From positions 82,038-120,806 of the forward strand of contig JAFTUH010000066.1 in assembly GCA_017466375.1 (NCBI GenBank): a DNA stretch of 38,769 nt, given 5' to 3'. The stretch is from Clostridia bacterium. GTDB taxonomy: Bacteria > Bacillota > Clostridia > Oscillospirales > CAG-272. Position numbers and translations under genes: made by a program. Under the pieces are notes generated by a model, which had not been told where the DNA came from, made no database searches, and was given only the letters and a program-made list of their open reading frames with translations. Positions 1 through 7,633 of this stretch are shown here, piece by piece; the stretch's first letter is position 1; every line of letters begins with the position of its first letter.

Positions 1-1523
1 CGTCCGTCGGCAAAAATCACGGCTGTCTCCTCGCACGGGCGCAGAATCGGCTCGATCCCAGCCTTACGCAAAGTCTCCTCGTGCTCACCGAGCGCCTGGG
101 AAAGCAGAACATTCACGTCCGTTTTCTCGGCATTCACCGCAATACATCCCGAGGACGCTTTGGATGCCTCGATCAGATCCTCCGTCAGTTTCTTCAGCCG
201 TGCGGACTGCTGTTCGAGCACCTCCAGATACTGCGGCGCATCGGGGGAATCAAGCCCGCCCGTTTTCAGAAGATCGACATAGCTGACGATCGACGTAAGC
301 GGCGTTTTGATATCGTGCGATACATTCGTAATCAGCTCCGCTTTCATCCTTTCGGATTTCATCCGTTCCTCTACAGCGTGATTCAATCCGTCGCTCAGAT
401 TATTCAGATTCTCCCCGTGACGCTTGAAATCCGGCGGCATATACGTTGTATCCACTTTGTAGTCCGTATTCCCGGAAGCAAGCTGTTCCCCTGCCCTCTG
501 CAGACGGCGGAGCATCAGAACAGCGTAGATCAGAAATGCAATCATAAACGGACGCGTGAGAAACCAAAATGCAGTCATTTGCGGACGTCCGACAGCAAGG
601 GCGAGAAATTCAAAGAATGAAAAAAAGGTAAAACCGAGCGCCGTTTTCCAGTACAGCGGCAACTTTCCGAGGACACGTCCAAGCAAGCAAACACCGCGCC
701 AGATCAGTTTGAGCAGGCGCCATGTAAGCGTGTTTTTGAGGAACGTATGCGATTTCAACCGCACGGCAAGGGTGAGAAGTGCGAAAATCGTAAGCACCAC
801 CCAAAGAATCCCGAAGGAAATGATTCCGACCGCCGTCCAGCCATCCTGATACCGAAAAGAGTCAAACGCCTGCACGGTAAACCAGAACATCAGAAAATAT
901 GCCGTCACGACGATCTCCAGCGGAACACGGTCGAACCACGTGCGGTAGATCCCCTCCGTGCCACGACGATGTCCTGCCGCACAAAGGAGAAAAATGAGTG
1001 CAGACAACGCAATCAGCCCGCAGAAAATCACGATCCAGATCAGCGTGGTACGGATAGCGATAAAGAAATCGACAATCGGCATCACGTATGCAAAGGAATC
1101 CTTCGCAGAGAGATCTTTTTGCAGATAGGCTCTGAGGAGCAGCCCCATATCATTGTACAGAATGTACGATTCAAATTCATACAGATACGCGCCGGTTTCA
1201 TAGTTTGTCAGAATCACCTCCAGCCCGTTTTCGGTGACAACCTCAATGGCGAGATTCGTATTCTCCCGGGAAAGCTTCGCTTCGTACCTTGCTCTCTGCG
1301 TATCGGAAATATTGCCCGTGGACAGACGGTACGCGTACGTCAATGCCGTCCCGTTTTCATGCTGAAACAGTTCTTCTGCAACCTCTTCCCGAAAATAAAT
1401 ACCGCCGTCATTGTAGACATCGTTTGATTCCATCACGAGACCTGCAACAGCCGCGATCGTTCCGACGATAAGCGACAGCGCAAGCACAACGGATGCAAGA
1501 ATCTTTGCAAGTCTGCTTTTCAT
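1..1523 (-). CDS. Sensor histidine kinase, C-terminus cut by window edge
   Basis: Membrane sensor kinase that would phosphorylate the response regulator encoded just upstream on the same strand. The ATG at 1523 overlaps the regulator stop as ATGA (1520-1523), a typical translationally coupled pair. The reading frame stays open to base 1, so the ATP-binding half is outside the window. Seen in translation: an N-terminal membrane segment starting MKSRLAKILASVVLALSL, an extracytoplasmic stretch, then about five further hydrophobic segments. The dimerisation/phosphoacceptor box contains NVSHDIKTPL (about bases 305-335), with the phospho-accepting His. The five or six membrane segments before the H-box are more than in the simplest two-segment kinases. 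The signal sensed cannot be told from the sequence. Confidence 0.9.
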   Translation of the reverse strand, partial: MKSRLAKILASVVLALSLIVGTIAAVAGLVMESNDVYNDGGIYFREEVAEELFQHENGTALTYAYRLSTGNISDTQRARYEAKLSRENTNLAIEVVTENGLEVILTNYETGAYLYEFESYILYNDMGLLLRAYLQKDLSAKDSFAYVMPIVDFFIAIRTTLIWIVIFCGLIALSALIFLLCAAGHRRGTEGIYRTWFDRVPLEIVVTAYFLMFWFTVQAFDSFRYQDGWTAVGIISFGILWVVLTIFALLTLAVRLKSHTFLKNTLTWRLLKLIWRGVCLLGRVLGKLPLYWKTALGFTFFSFFEFLALAVGRPQMTAFWFLTRPFMIAFLIYAVLMLRRLQRAGEQLASGNTDYKVDTTYMPPDFKRHGENLNNLSDGLNHAVEERMKSERMKAELITNVSHDIKTPLTSIVSYVDLLKTGGLDSPDAPQYLEVLEQQSARLKKLTEDLIEASKASSGCIAVNAEKTDVNVLLSQALGEHEETLRKAGIEPILRPCEETAVIFADG

Positions 1524-2212
1524 TTCTTCCCCTCCATTTTATAGCCTTGTCCCCACACGACCTTGATGTAGCGCGGCTCGGCGGGGTTGATCTCCATTTT
1601 CTCGCGCAGATGGCGGATATGCACCGCGACTGCGCCCTCCGCGCCGTACGGCTCCTCGCCCCACACGCGCCGGTAAATCTCCTTCGGGGAGAAGACCGTA
1701 CCCACGTTCTGCATAAGAAAGCGGAGAATCTCGTACTCTCGCGGCGTAAGCGTAATCGGATCGCCGTCTACCGTGACGGATTTCGCATCGTCATCAAGCG
1801 AAACGCCGCCGACTGTGATCTGCGACGCTTTGACGGAAGACCCGCCGAGATTCAGATACCGCCTGAGTTGAGAGCGCACACGGGCAAGCAGCTCGACCGG
1901 ATTGAACGGTTTCGTGACGTAATCGTCGGCACCGACGTTCAGACCGAGCACTTTGTCCGTATCCTCCGACTTCGCCGTGAGCAGAATAATCGGCACGTTG
2001 GACGTCTCGCGCAGCTTTGTCATAGCAGTGATGCCGTCCATCACGGGCATCATGATATCAAGAAGCACGAGGTGAATGTCCTCTTTTTCGGCGATCGCAA
2101 GTGCCTCGGCTCCGTTTTCCGCCTCAAACACGGTATAGCCCTCGCTTGTCAGATAGATACGCAAGGCACTGCGGATCGTTTTTTCATCGTCACAGATCAG
2201 TATGTTGTACAC
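1520..2212 (-). CDS. OmpR/PhoB-family response regulator
   Basis: DNA-binding response regulator partner of the adjacent kinase. The receiver domain has the acidic pocket (ICDDE), the phospho-acceptor Asp in LLDIMMP, the conserved Thr region LLTAKS and the Lys in VTKPF. A C-terminal winged helix follows (LTPREYEILRFL, then VAVHIRHLREKME and the terminal YIKVVWGQGYKME). About 230 residues is normal for the family. Two GTG starts are possible: 2221 lies only 2 bases after the AAGGA ribosome site, while 2212 (giving MYNILICDDE, the usual family N-terminus) is 11 bases after it. I prefer 2212. A minus-strand TATAAT at 2238-2243 could be the -10 box of the operon; I see no good -35. Confidence 0.93.
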   Translation of the reverse strand: MYNILICDDEKTIRSALRIYLTSEGYTVFEAENGAEALAIAEKEDIHLVLLDIMMPVMDGITAMTKLRETSNVPIILLTAKSEDTDKVLGLNVGADDYVTKPFNPVELLARVRSQLRRYLNLGGSSVKASQITVGGVSLDDDAKSVTVDGDPITLTPREYEILRFLMQNVGTVFSPKEIYRRVWGEEPYGAEGAVAVHIRHLREKMEINPAEPRYIKVVWGQGYKMEGKK

Positions 2213-2289
2213 GGAAAGCACCGTCCTTTCTGCTTCTATTATACCGCAAAAATCCTTAAAAAGAAAGGCTGCACTTCCTTAATATTTGA

Positions 2290-2328
2290 TTAAGAAAAAC
2301 GCATCCCTCGAAAGAGGATGCGTTTTGT
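2290..2328 (-). terminator. Intrinsic terminator of the thioesterase gene
   Basis: The stem GCATC/GATGC continues through CTC/GAG around a GAAA tetraloop with one bulged C. On the minus strand it is followed by GCGTTTTTCTT. It sits just past the stop codon of the gene ending at 2340, and before the response regulator promoter. Confidence 0.8.
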
Positions 2329-2339
2329 GTATTCGAGGA

Positions 2340-3062
2340 TCAGACGATCGGCTCAAGCAAGAATTCCGCCTCGGCGTTCACGGAACCGTCCGGAAGAACG
2401 GAGCGCACGTAGCACATGCCGTCATACTCCCCGCAGTAGATCTTGATCGTCTCGCCGAGCGGTGCTTCCTTGGCGAAGCTGATCATAGCCGTGATGACGC
2501 GGCTTCTCGTGATCTCCGGGAAGAATGAGCAGAACAAATCGGGATAGCGTGTGTTGTTCAGATGCCTGTTCTGATCGACATCGGGATAGAGGATCGTTCT
2601 CTCCCCCCGCAGGGAAAGCTCCACCTCGGCGGGAATTCTGAAACGCGCCGGCAGATCAAGTTCGAGCGGTTCATCCTCCCAGTAATTCAGCTGGACTTCC
2701 CCGACACGGTGTAGCTTTTTATCCTCCGTACCGACAAGCGCCCACGCCGTCGTCGCCTCCGCTACAAGCTCCCCGTCGCGAAGCACGCGGTAGCATCGGT
2801 TGAAAATGACACCGCGGCTGGCAACTGCCCACGTCTCGACCGTAATATTCTCATACGCATGGATCGGCGCATACACGCTCATGCCGATGCGGCTGAGAAC
2901 AAACGCATAGCCCGCTTGAAACAGCTCCTCGTAAGACGGCTTCTGTGCCATCATCTGGCGGTTGCTCGCATCCTGCATATAGCGGAGAATACCGCTGGTG
3001 CTGACGATGCCGTTCAAATCCGCATCATGTATATTGACGGTGTACGTCTCAATCCACTTCAT
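2340..3062 (-). CDS. Acyl-ACP thioesterase (FatA/FatB-like)
   Basis: Predicted to release free fatty acids from acyl carrier protein in the cytoplasm. The protein is about 240 residues, as usual for bacterial double-hotdog acyl-ACP thioesterases. The first hotdog domain has DADLNGIVSTSGILRYMQDA. The second has DVDQNRHLNNTRYPDL, matching the family's Asp-x-Asn-x-His-x-Asn-Asn active-site pattern. I chose ATG 3062 (MKWIETYTVNIHD) because GGGGTG lies just upstream and homologues begin there; a longer open frame to 3206 has no coding look. The gene is monocistronic, ends at the 2290-2328 terminator, and is divergent from the fucose isomerase gene. Confidence 0.9.
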   Translation of the reverse strand: MKWIETYTVNIHDADLNGIVSTSGILRYMQDASNRQMMAQKPSYEELFQAGYAFVLSRIGMSVYAPIHAYENITVETWAVASRGVIFNRCYRVLRDGELVAEATTAWALVGTEDKKLHRVGEVQLNYWEDEPLELDLPARFRIPAEVELSLRGERTILYPDVDQNRHLNNTRYPDLFCSFFPEITRSRVITAMISFAKEAPLGETIKIYCGEYDGMCYVRSVLPDGSVNAEAEFLLEPIV

Positions 3063-3200
3063 GTTTTCACCCCAAATATGTATTAACCCAGTAATTGTAT
3101 CACACGGACAAGACGAAATTATCACGATTTTGCAAACATTTTGTGAAGATGACGCCGTACAGAACTGCATGGGCAATTTGTAAAAAACATGAAAAAACAG

Positions 3201-3229
3201 TTGCAATTACAGGCAAGCTATGTTATAAT
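3201..3229 (+). promoter_or_regulatory. Promoter for fucose isomerase gene
   Basis: TTGCAA at 3201-3206, a 17-base spacer, and a perfect TATAAT at 3224-3229, about 80 bases before the start codon at 3310. The roughly 75-base leader carries no obvious operator palindrome. Confidence 0.75.
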
Positions 3230-3309
3230 GTATACAGCAATTTTATGCTCATTCAGCGTAATTCTGTTAAATTTGAAGCACTGCTTCACTATGATACGGA
3301 GGATTTCTT

Positions 3310-5139
3310 ATGGCAAAAAACAGATACGTCGGTGACTATCCGGTCATCGGTATTCGCCCCATCGTTGACGGCCGCCGCGGTCCCATGATGCTTCGCGAAT
3401 CTTTGGACCCCCTGGTATGGGCAATGGCTGAGGCTGCAAAAAAGCTGTTTGAGGAGAATCTTTTCTACTCCAACGGCGAACCTGTAAAGGTCGTTATGGC
3501 TGATACAACCATCGGACGCGTTCCCGAAGCGGCTGCCTGCGCTGATAAGTTCAAAAAGGAAGGCGTTTCCATTACCCTGTCCGTCACTCCCTGCTGGTGC
3601 TACGGCTCCGAGACGATGGATATGGATCCGCACACGATCAAGGGCGTCTGGGGCTTCAACGGCACCGAGCGCCCCGGCGCGGTATATCTCGCCGCCGTTC
3701 TCGCAGGTCACGCACAGAAGGGTCTGCCTGCATTCGGCATCTACGGTCATGAGGTACAGGACCGTGACCAGATTACCGAGATCCCCGAGGACGTAAAGGA
3801 AAAGCTGCTCCGCTTCGGCCGTGCCGCTGTAGCCGTTGCTACGATGCGCGGTAAGTCCTACCTGCAGATCGGTTCCCAGTGCATGGGTATTGCCGGCTCC
3901 ATCATGGATCAGGATATGCTCGAGTCCTATTTCGGCATGCGTGTTGAATCTGTGGACGAGGTCGAGATCCTCCGCCGTATGGAAGAGGGCATCTACAACG
4001 AAGAAGAGTATCAGAAGGCACTTGCATGGACGAAAGAACACTGCAAAGAAGGACGCGATGACAACCCTGAAACCGTTCCTTTCATGGGTAAAGATCACAA
4101 GATCAAGTTTACCGATGAAGAAAAGGAAAAGCAGTGGGAATTCACCGTCAAGATGTACTGCATCATCAAGGATCTGATGGCAGGCAACGACAAACTGCCC
4201 GATCAGTTCGTGGAAGAAAAAGTTGGACACAATGCCATCGCCGGCGGTTTCCAGGGACAGAGACAGTGGACGGACCACTGGCCGAACTGTGACTACCCTG
4301 AAGCGCTCCTTTCCTCTACGTTCGACTATGAGGGCGCACGCGAGCCGTACACCCTCGCTACCGAGAACGATATTCTCAACGGCATGGGAATGCTGATGAT
4401 GCGTCTGCTTACCCACCGCGCACAGATTTTTGCCGACGTTCGTACATACTGGTCCGGCGAGGCTACCGAGCGCGTTACCGGCTACAAGCTCGAGGGCAAG
4501 GCCGCTGAGTCCAACGGTATCATCCACCTGCTCAACTCGGGTGCTGCTTGTCTGGATGCATCCGGTGTCTGCACCGACGAAAACGGCAACGCCACCATGA
4601 AGAAGTGGTGGGAAGTCACCGACGAAGATATCAAGAAGATGACCGATGCCACCGTATGGTGCGAGGCAGGCTTCGACAACTTCCGCGGCGGCGGATTCTC
4701 CAGCCACTACACCACCAAGGCTGAGATGCCCTGCACGATGATCCGTATGAACCTTGTAAAGGGACTCGGTCCGGTTCTGCAGATCGCCGAGGGTTGGACG
4801 GTCAATCTCCCCGATGCCGTTTCCGATACGCTGATGGAAAGAACGAACCCGACCTGGCCGTGCACTTGGTTTGCTCCTCGCTGCGACGGCAAGGACGGCA
4901 GCCCGTTCAAGAGTGCGTATGAGGTCATGATGAACTGGGGCGCCAACCACGGTGCGATCTCCTACGGTCACATCGGTGCCGATCTGATCACCATGTGCTC
5001 CATGCTCCGTATCCCCGTTTGCATGCACAACGTTCCCGAGGACGATATCTACCGTCCCGCTTGCTGGAACGCATTCGGTATGGACAAAGAGGGTCAGGAC
5101 TACCGTGCCTGCGCAACCTACGGTCCGCTGTACAAGTAA
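3310..5139 (+). CDS. fucI: L-fucose isomerase
   Basis: Converts L-fucose to L-fuculose in the cytoplasm using Mn2+; many members also accept D-arabinose. The 609 residues compare with 591 in Escherichia coli FucI. The N-terminus IGIRPIVDGRRGPMMLRESL is the family signature. The C-terminal half shows close matches to FucI blocks: REPYTLATENDILNG, FADVRTYWSGEA, FRGGGFSSHY, GLGPVLQIAEGW, WGANHG (containing a metal-ligand His) and the tail GQDYRACATYGPLYK. GGAGG lies 8 bases before ATG 3310. It stands alone: no fuculose kinase, aldolase or transporter adjoins it, so the rest of the pathway must lie elsewhere. Transcription ends at the shared terminator 5154-5187. Confidence 0.97.
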   Translation: MAKNRYVGDYPVIGIRPIVDGRRGPMMLRESLDPLVWAMAEAAKKLFEENLFYSNGEPVKVVMADTTIGRVPEAAACADKFKKEGVSITLSVTPCWCYGSETMDMDPHTIKGVWGFNGTERPGAVYLAAVLAGHAQKGLPAFGIYGHEVQDRDQITEIPEDVKEKLLRFGRAAVAVATMRGKSYLQIGSQCMGIAGSIMDQDMLESYFGMRVESVDEVEILRRMEEGIYNEEEYQKALAWTKEHCKEGRDDNPETVPFMGKDHKIKFTDEEKEKQWEFTVKMYCIIKDLMAGNDKLPDQFVEEKVGHNAIAGGFQGQRQWTDHWPNCDYPEALLSSTFDYEGAREPYTLATENDILNGMGMLMMRLLTHRAQIFADVRTYWSGEATERVTGYKLEGKAAESNGIIHLLNSGAACLDASGVCTDENGNATMKKWWEVTDEDIKKMTDATVWCEAGFDNFRGGGFSSHYTTKAEMPCTMIRMNLVKGLGPVLQIAEGWTVNLPDAVSDTLMERTNPTWPCTWFAPRCDGKDGSPFKSAYEVMMNWGANHGAISYGHIGADLITMCSMLRIPVCMHNVPEDDIYRPACWNAFGMDKEGQDYRACATYGPLYK

Positions 5140-5153
5140 TCCGCAAACAAATG

Positions 5154-5187
5154 AAGGACGGATTCCTCAAAGGAATCCGTCCTTTTT
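5154..5187. terminator. Bidirectional terminator between fucI and miaA
   Basis: A perfect 13-bp stem (AAGGACGGATTCC / GGAATCCGTCCTT) with a TCAAA loop, followed by T5 on the plus strand; the minus strand has fewer T residues. The convergent miaA coding sequence ends inside it: its last codons (KKDGFL-stop) are one arm of the stem. Confidence 0.88.
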
Positions 5188-6126
5188 CCATGTTTCAATC
5201 GTTTCGGCGGCGAGCGCATCCGCGCTTTTCAACGGCTCACCTTCCGCGTCGGGATAGAGCCACAGCGCATCGGTATACCGTCTGAACCACGTAAGCTGAC
5301 GCTTCGCGTACCGTCTCGACGACAAGCGCACCTGATCGGCTGCCTCGGCAAGCGTACACTCCCCTGTCAGATACGGGATGAATTCTTTATACCCGATCGC
5401 CTGTGCGGCAACGTAGCAGCTGTCCAATAGCCCGTCGTCGTACAGCGCACGCACCTCCGCTTCCAGCCCATCCTCCAGCATCAGATCCACCCGGCGATCG
5501 ATCCGTCCGTACAGCCGCTCCCTGTCACAAAAATCAAGCACAGCGATTTTCGCATCGTATTTCGGCTCGATCGCAATGGAGCGGCGATCCCACTCCGTTT
5601 TTGTCACACCGGTCGATTCGTACATTTCCAGCGCACGGATTACCCGTCGCACGTTGTTCGGATGGATCGCAGCGGCGGCTTTTGGATCAACAGCGGCAAG
5701 GCGGTTATGCAGTGCCTCCGCTCCCTCCGTCTCGGCAAACGCTTGCAGATCGGCACGGATCTCCGCACTCCCCTCCGCCTCTGAAAACGCACTCACCCGC
5801 AAAAGTGAGTCGAGGTAGAGCCCCGTTCCTCCGCAAAGGATCGGCATCTTGCCGCGTGCGGTGATATCGCGTATACATTCCTCCGCCCGCGCGGCATAAT
5901 CGGCGCACGAAAACGCCTCACTCGGCTCAACGATCCCGACCATATGATGCGGCACGCCCTGCATCTCCTCCACAGTCGGTGCGGCGGTACCGATCTGCAT
6001 ACGGCGGTAGATCTGCATGGAATCCATAGAGATCACTTCCCCGTCCAGCTTCTGTGCCAAACGGATCGCAAACGAGGTTTTCCCCGATGCGGTCGGTCCG
6101 CAGACAGCTATCAATTTCTCAGCCAT
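5167..6126 (-). CDS. miaA: tRNA dimethylallyltransferase MiaA
   Basis: Transfers a dimethylallyl group to A37 of tRNAs that read codons starting with U. At 319 residues it is a normal length. The P-loop is AVCGPTASGKTSFAI at the N-terminus, followed by EVISMDSMQIYRRMQIGTAAP and VPHHMVG, then ILCGGTGLYLDSLL. The C-terminal RRYAKRQLTWFRR is the conserved tRNA-contacting helix. ATG 6126 has GAGGAGG nine bases upstream, directly after the stop of the preceding gene (6136-6138), so the two genes form an operon. The last six codons double as one arm of the shared terminator at 5154-5187. Confidence 0.97.
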   Translation of the reverse strand: MAEKLIAVCGPTASGKTSFAIRLAQKLDGEVISMDSMQIYRRMQIGTAAPTVEEMQGVPHHMVGIVEPSEAFSCADYAARAEECIRDITARGKMPILCGGTGLYLDSLLRVSAFSEAEGSAEIRADLQAFAETEGAEALHNRLAAVDPKAAAAIHPNNVRRVIRALEMYESTGVTKTEWDRRSIAIEPKYDAKIAVLDFCDRERLYGRIDRRVDLMLEDGLEAEVRALYDDGLLDSCYVAAQAIGYKEFIPYLTGECTLAEAADQVRLSSRRYAKRQLTWFRRYTDALWLYPDAEGEPLKSADALAAETIETWKKDGFL

Positions 6127-6135
6127 GCGTCCTCC

Positions 6136-6804
6136 TCATCGGATCAAATCCAGCGAAAGAACAATGCCGCCAAAACCCAACGCTTCGGCATCCTTCTTCA
6201 TCGTATCCAGTCCCGTCTCTGCAAAGGACGGAATCTCCGTCCAAAGCTCACAGCGTGCCTTCAACGGCTGAAGCTGTTCTTCCGTATACGCGGCAGGCTC
6301 CCGCCCGTACAGACACAAAACGGATGCACCTGCCTGCATCATGAGCTCCGCTGCACGCAGATGCGACGCAAAACCGACCGTGCGGTGTCCCGGATAGCCC
6401 ATGGAGATCACACCAAGCTGCTCCGCGCTGTCTGTAGCGAAGGAAAAACGGGAATCCCGCACAACACGGCTGATCGTATTCCCGTCGGGACGGAATCCGC
6501 GGAAATGAAGTACAAGCGGCGTCTCCTGCATATAGGACGAAAACAAATCGTCAAGCGTAATCACGCGCATATTGCAAAGCCGAAACAGGGCATCGATTTC
6601 GGAAAACCGCAAATCCGATACCTGCTCCTCACACATACAAAGCCGTGCAAGTGTCGATTCCCGACAAATGAAGGGGATGCCATCCTTCGACTGGCGCACA
6701 CGGCAGACAATTACATCCGTACTGACCGTTGCAAGCTCATGCAAAGCCGGCAGCGCATTATCGCGCCCGCTGAAATCGTAATCAAAATACGGGATTAGCT
6801 TCAT
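6136..6804 (-). CDS. Degenerate glycerophosphodiesterase-like TIM-barrel protein
   Basis: 222 residues from ATG 6804, chosen for the AGGGG site just upstream; the open frame continues to 6960 without a good start. The order of motifs follows glycerophosphodiester phosphodiesterases: VIVCRVRQSKDGIPFICRESTLARL sits where the family has E-D-V-x-x-T-K-D-G-x-P-V-V-x-H-D-x-T-L, LVLHFRGF where the family has an E-x-K strand, and FGGIVLSLDLIR at the C-terminus where the family has GVDGIITD. The catalytic His and metal-binding acids are not visible, so it is probably not an active phosphodiesterase of the usual kind. It is the first gene of a two-gene operon with miaA (9 bases between). The fold assignment is moderate; the loss of activity is inference. 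Confidence 0.6.
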   Translation of the reverse strand: MKLIPYFDYDFSGRDNALPALHELATVSTDVIVCRVRQSKDGIPFICRESTLARLCMCEEQVSDLRFSEIDALFRLCNMRVITLDDLFSSYMQETPLVLHFRGFRPDGNTISRVVRDSRFSFATDSAEQLGVISMGYPGHRTVGFASHLRAAELMMQAGASVLCLYGREPAAYTEEQLQPLKARCELWTEIPSFAETGLDTMKKDAEALGFGGIVLSLDLIR

Positions 6805-6941
6805 ATCGGTTCCCCTTTCCGTTTTGTCGATCGCGGTCGCAAAATCGCCGCATTTATAATATGATAACATATTTTGTCCGATTTGTAAAGGCGATTTTCC
6901 CGTCTTTCGTATGTGAGACAAAAAATATTCTGAAAAAAGGC

Positions 6942-6970
6942 TTGACACACAAGCCATCATGTGCTATAAT
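6942..6970 (+). promoter_or_regulatory. Consensus promoter of the tRNA operon
   Basis: Perfect TTGACA at 6942-6947, 17-base spacer, perfect TATAAT at 6965-6970, about 40 bases before tRNA-Leu. This is the near-ideal promoter expected for a stable-RNA operon. Confidence 0.92.
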
Positions 6971-7012
6971 ATATAAGCATTCAAGAGAATGGGACGGCGG
7001 GCGGATCAAAAT

Positions 7013-7101
7013 GCCGGAATGGCGGAATTGGCAGACGCCCGGGACTTAAAATCCTGTGTGATGAAAATCGCGTACCGGTTCAAGCCCGGTTTCCGGCACC
7101 A
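7013..7101 (+). tRNA. tRNA-Leu (anticodon TAA)
   Basis: 89 nucleotides including an encoded CCA. The acceptor stem GCCGGAA/TTCCGGC is perfect, followed by discriminator A and CCA. The anticodon loop reads CTTAAAA, giving TAA. A long variable arm (class II tRNA) and a GGTTCAAGCC T-arm complete the cloverleaf. Co-transcribed with tRNA-fMet 21 bases downstream. Confidence 0.97.
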
Positions 7102-7122
7102 TCCCTTGAATCAATTGAATAT

Positions 7123-7199
<77 letters not shown>

Positions 7200-7206
7200 G
7201 AAAAGG

Positions 7207-7231
7207 AAAACCACCCTATCGGGTGGTTTTT
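7207..7231 (+). terminator. Terminator after tRNA-fMet
   Basis: AAAACCACCC / GGGTGGTTTT stem with a four-base loop and a T5 tail, seven bases after the tRNA CCA. It ends the tRNA operon. A very similar hairpin occurs at 33404-33431. Confidence 0.85.
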
Positions 7232-7242
7232 CGTTTCTCTTT

Positions 7243-7426
7243 GAGGTTGGGCTTCCCTTCCGCGACCGACGGAGGAGGGAGTGGGTAACGAAGTCAAAAA
7301 CGATTGAATATCGTTTTTGACGAGTGAAACCGCCAAATCAAGGAGTTGAAGGAGCGAGTATTTCGAGCGACGCGCGACGACTATGATTTGGTGGAGGGCC
7401 TTTCAAGTCCCACTCCCGCAACCAAA
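7243..7426 (+). repeat. tRNA-fMet-tailed repeat unit, copy A
   Basis: About 184 bases, nearly identical to copy B at 26093-26275 (a few substitutions, one indel near the end). The unit ends with the last 23-24 bases of tRNA-fMet including CCA, then a terminator. Internal pairing seen by eye: GGGAGTGGG (7277-7285) with CCCACTCCC (7409-7417); a perfect 12-bp hairpin at 7293-7321; and a 10-bp stem between CGCCAAATCA (about 7331-7340) and TGATTTGGTG (about 7384-7393) with one G-T pair. It could be a structured RNA, a small non-autonomous integrated element, or both. No protein is convincingly encoded. Confidence 0.8.
7395..7426 (+). repeat. Candidate left attachment site (32-bp direct repeat)
   Basis: This 32-base stretch, containing TTCAAGTCCCACTCCCGCA and the CCA end of tRNA-fMet, is identical to 26012-26043. 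The two copies bracket 18.6 kb with an integrase gene 208 bases inside the left copy. The crossover would fall in or near the T-loop sequence TTCAAGT, a common integration point for tyrosine recombinases. Confidence 0.65.
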
Positions 7427-7429
7427 TTT

Positions 7430-7462
7430 ACACCCGAAATCGTTGGATTTCGGGTGTTTTTC
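7430..7462 (+). terminator. Terminator after repeat unit A
   Basis: A perfect 12-bp stem (ACACCCGAAATC / GATTTCGGGTGT) with a GTTG loop and T5 tail, six bases after the CCA of the tRNA fragment. Almost the same hairpin appears at 33187-33220. The remaining 170 bases to the integrase stop codon show no gene. Confidence 0.85.
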
Positions 7463-7633
7463 TTTGTATTTTGGTGGAAAAGTGGGGAATGGTCCTCAAA
7501 GTCCATGATTCACGCCTATGTAGCTACCACAGTTTCGCCGCAAATATTTAGACAGTTTGAACAATCAACACCAAAAAACATTGTGCACAATAGCAAACTC
7601 TTGTGTTGCCACCAAACGCAATTTTGCGAGTTG

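Noticed and set aside
3289..5028. 579-residue open frame antisense to fucI
   Set aside because: The plus strand encodes an excellent fucose isomerase with ribosome site and promoter; the antisense frame has no homology look and is a by-product of codon bias.
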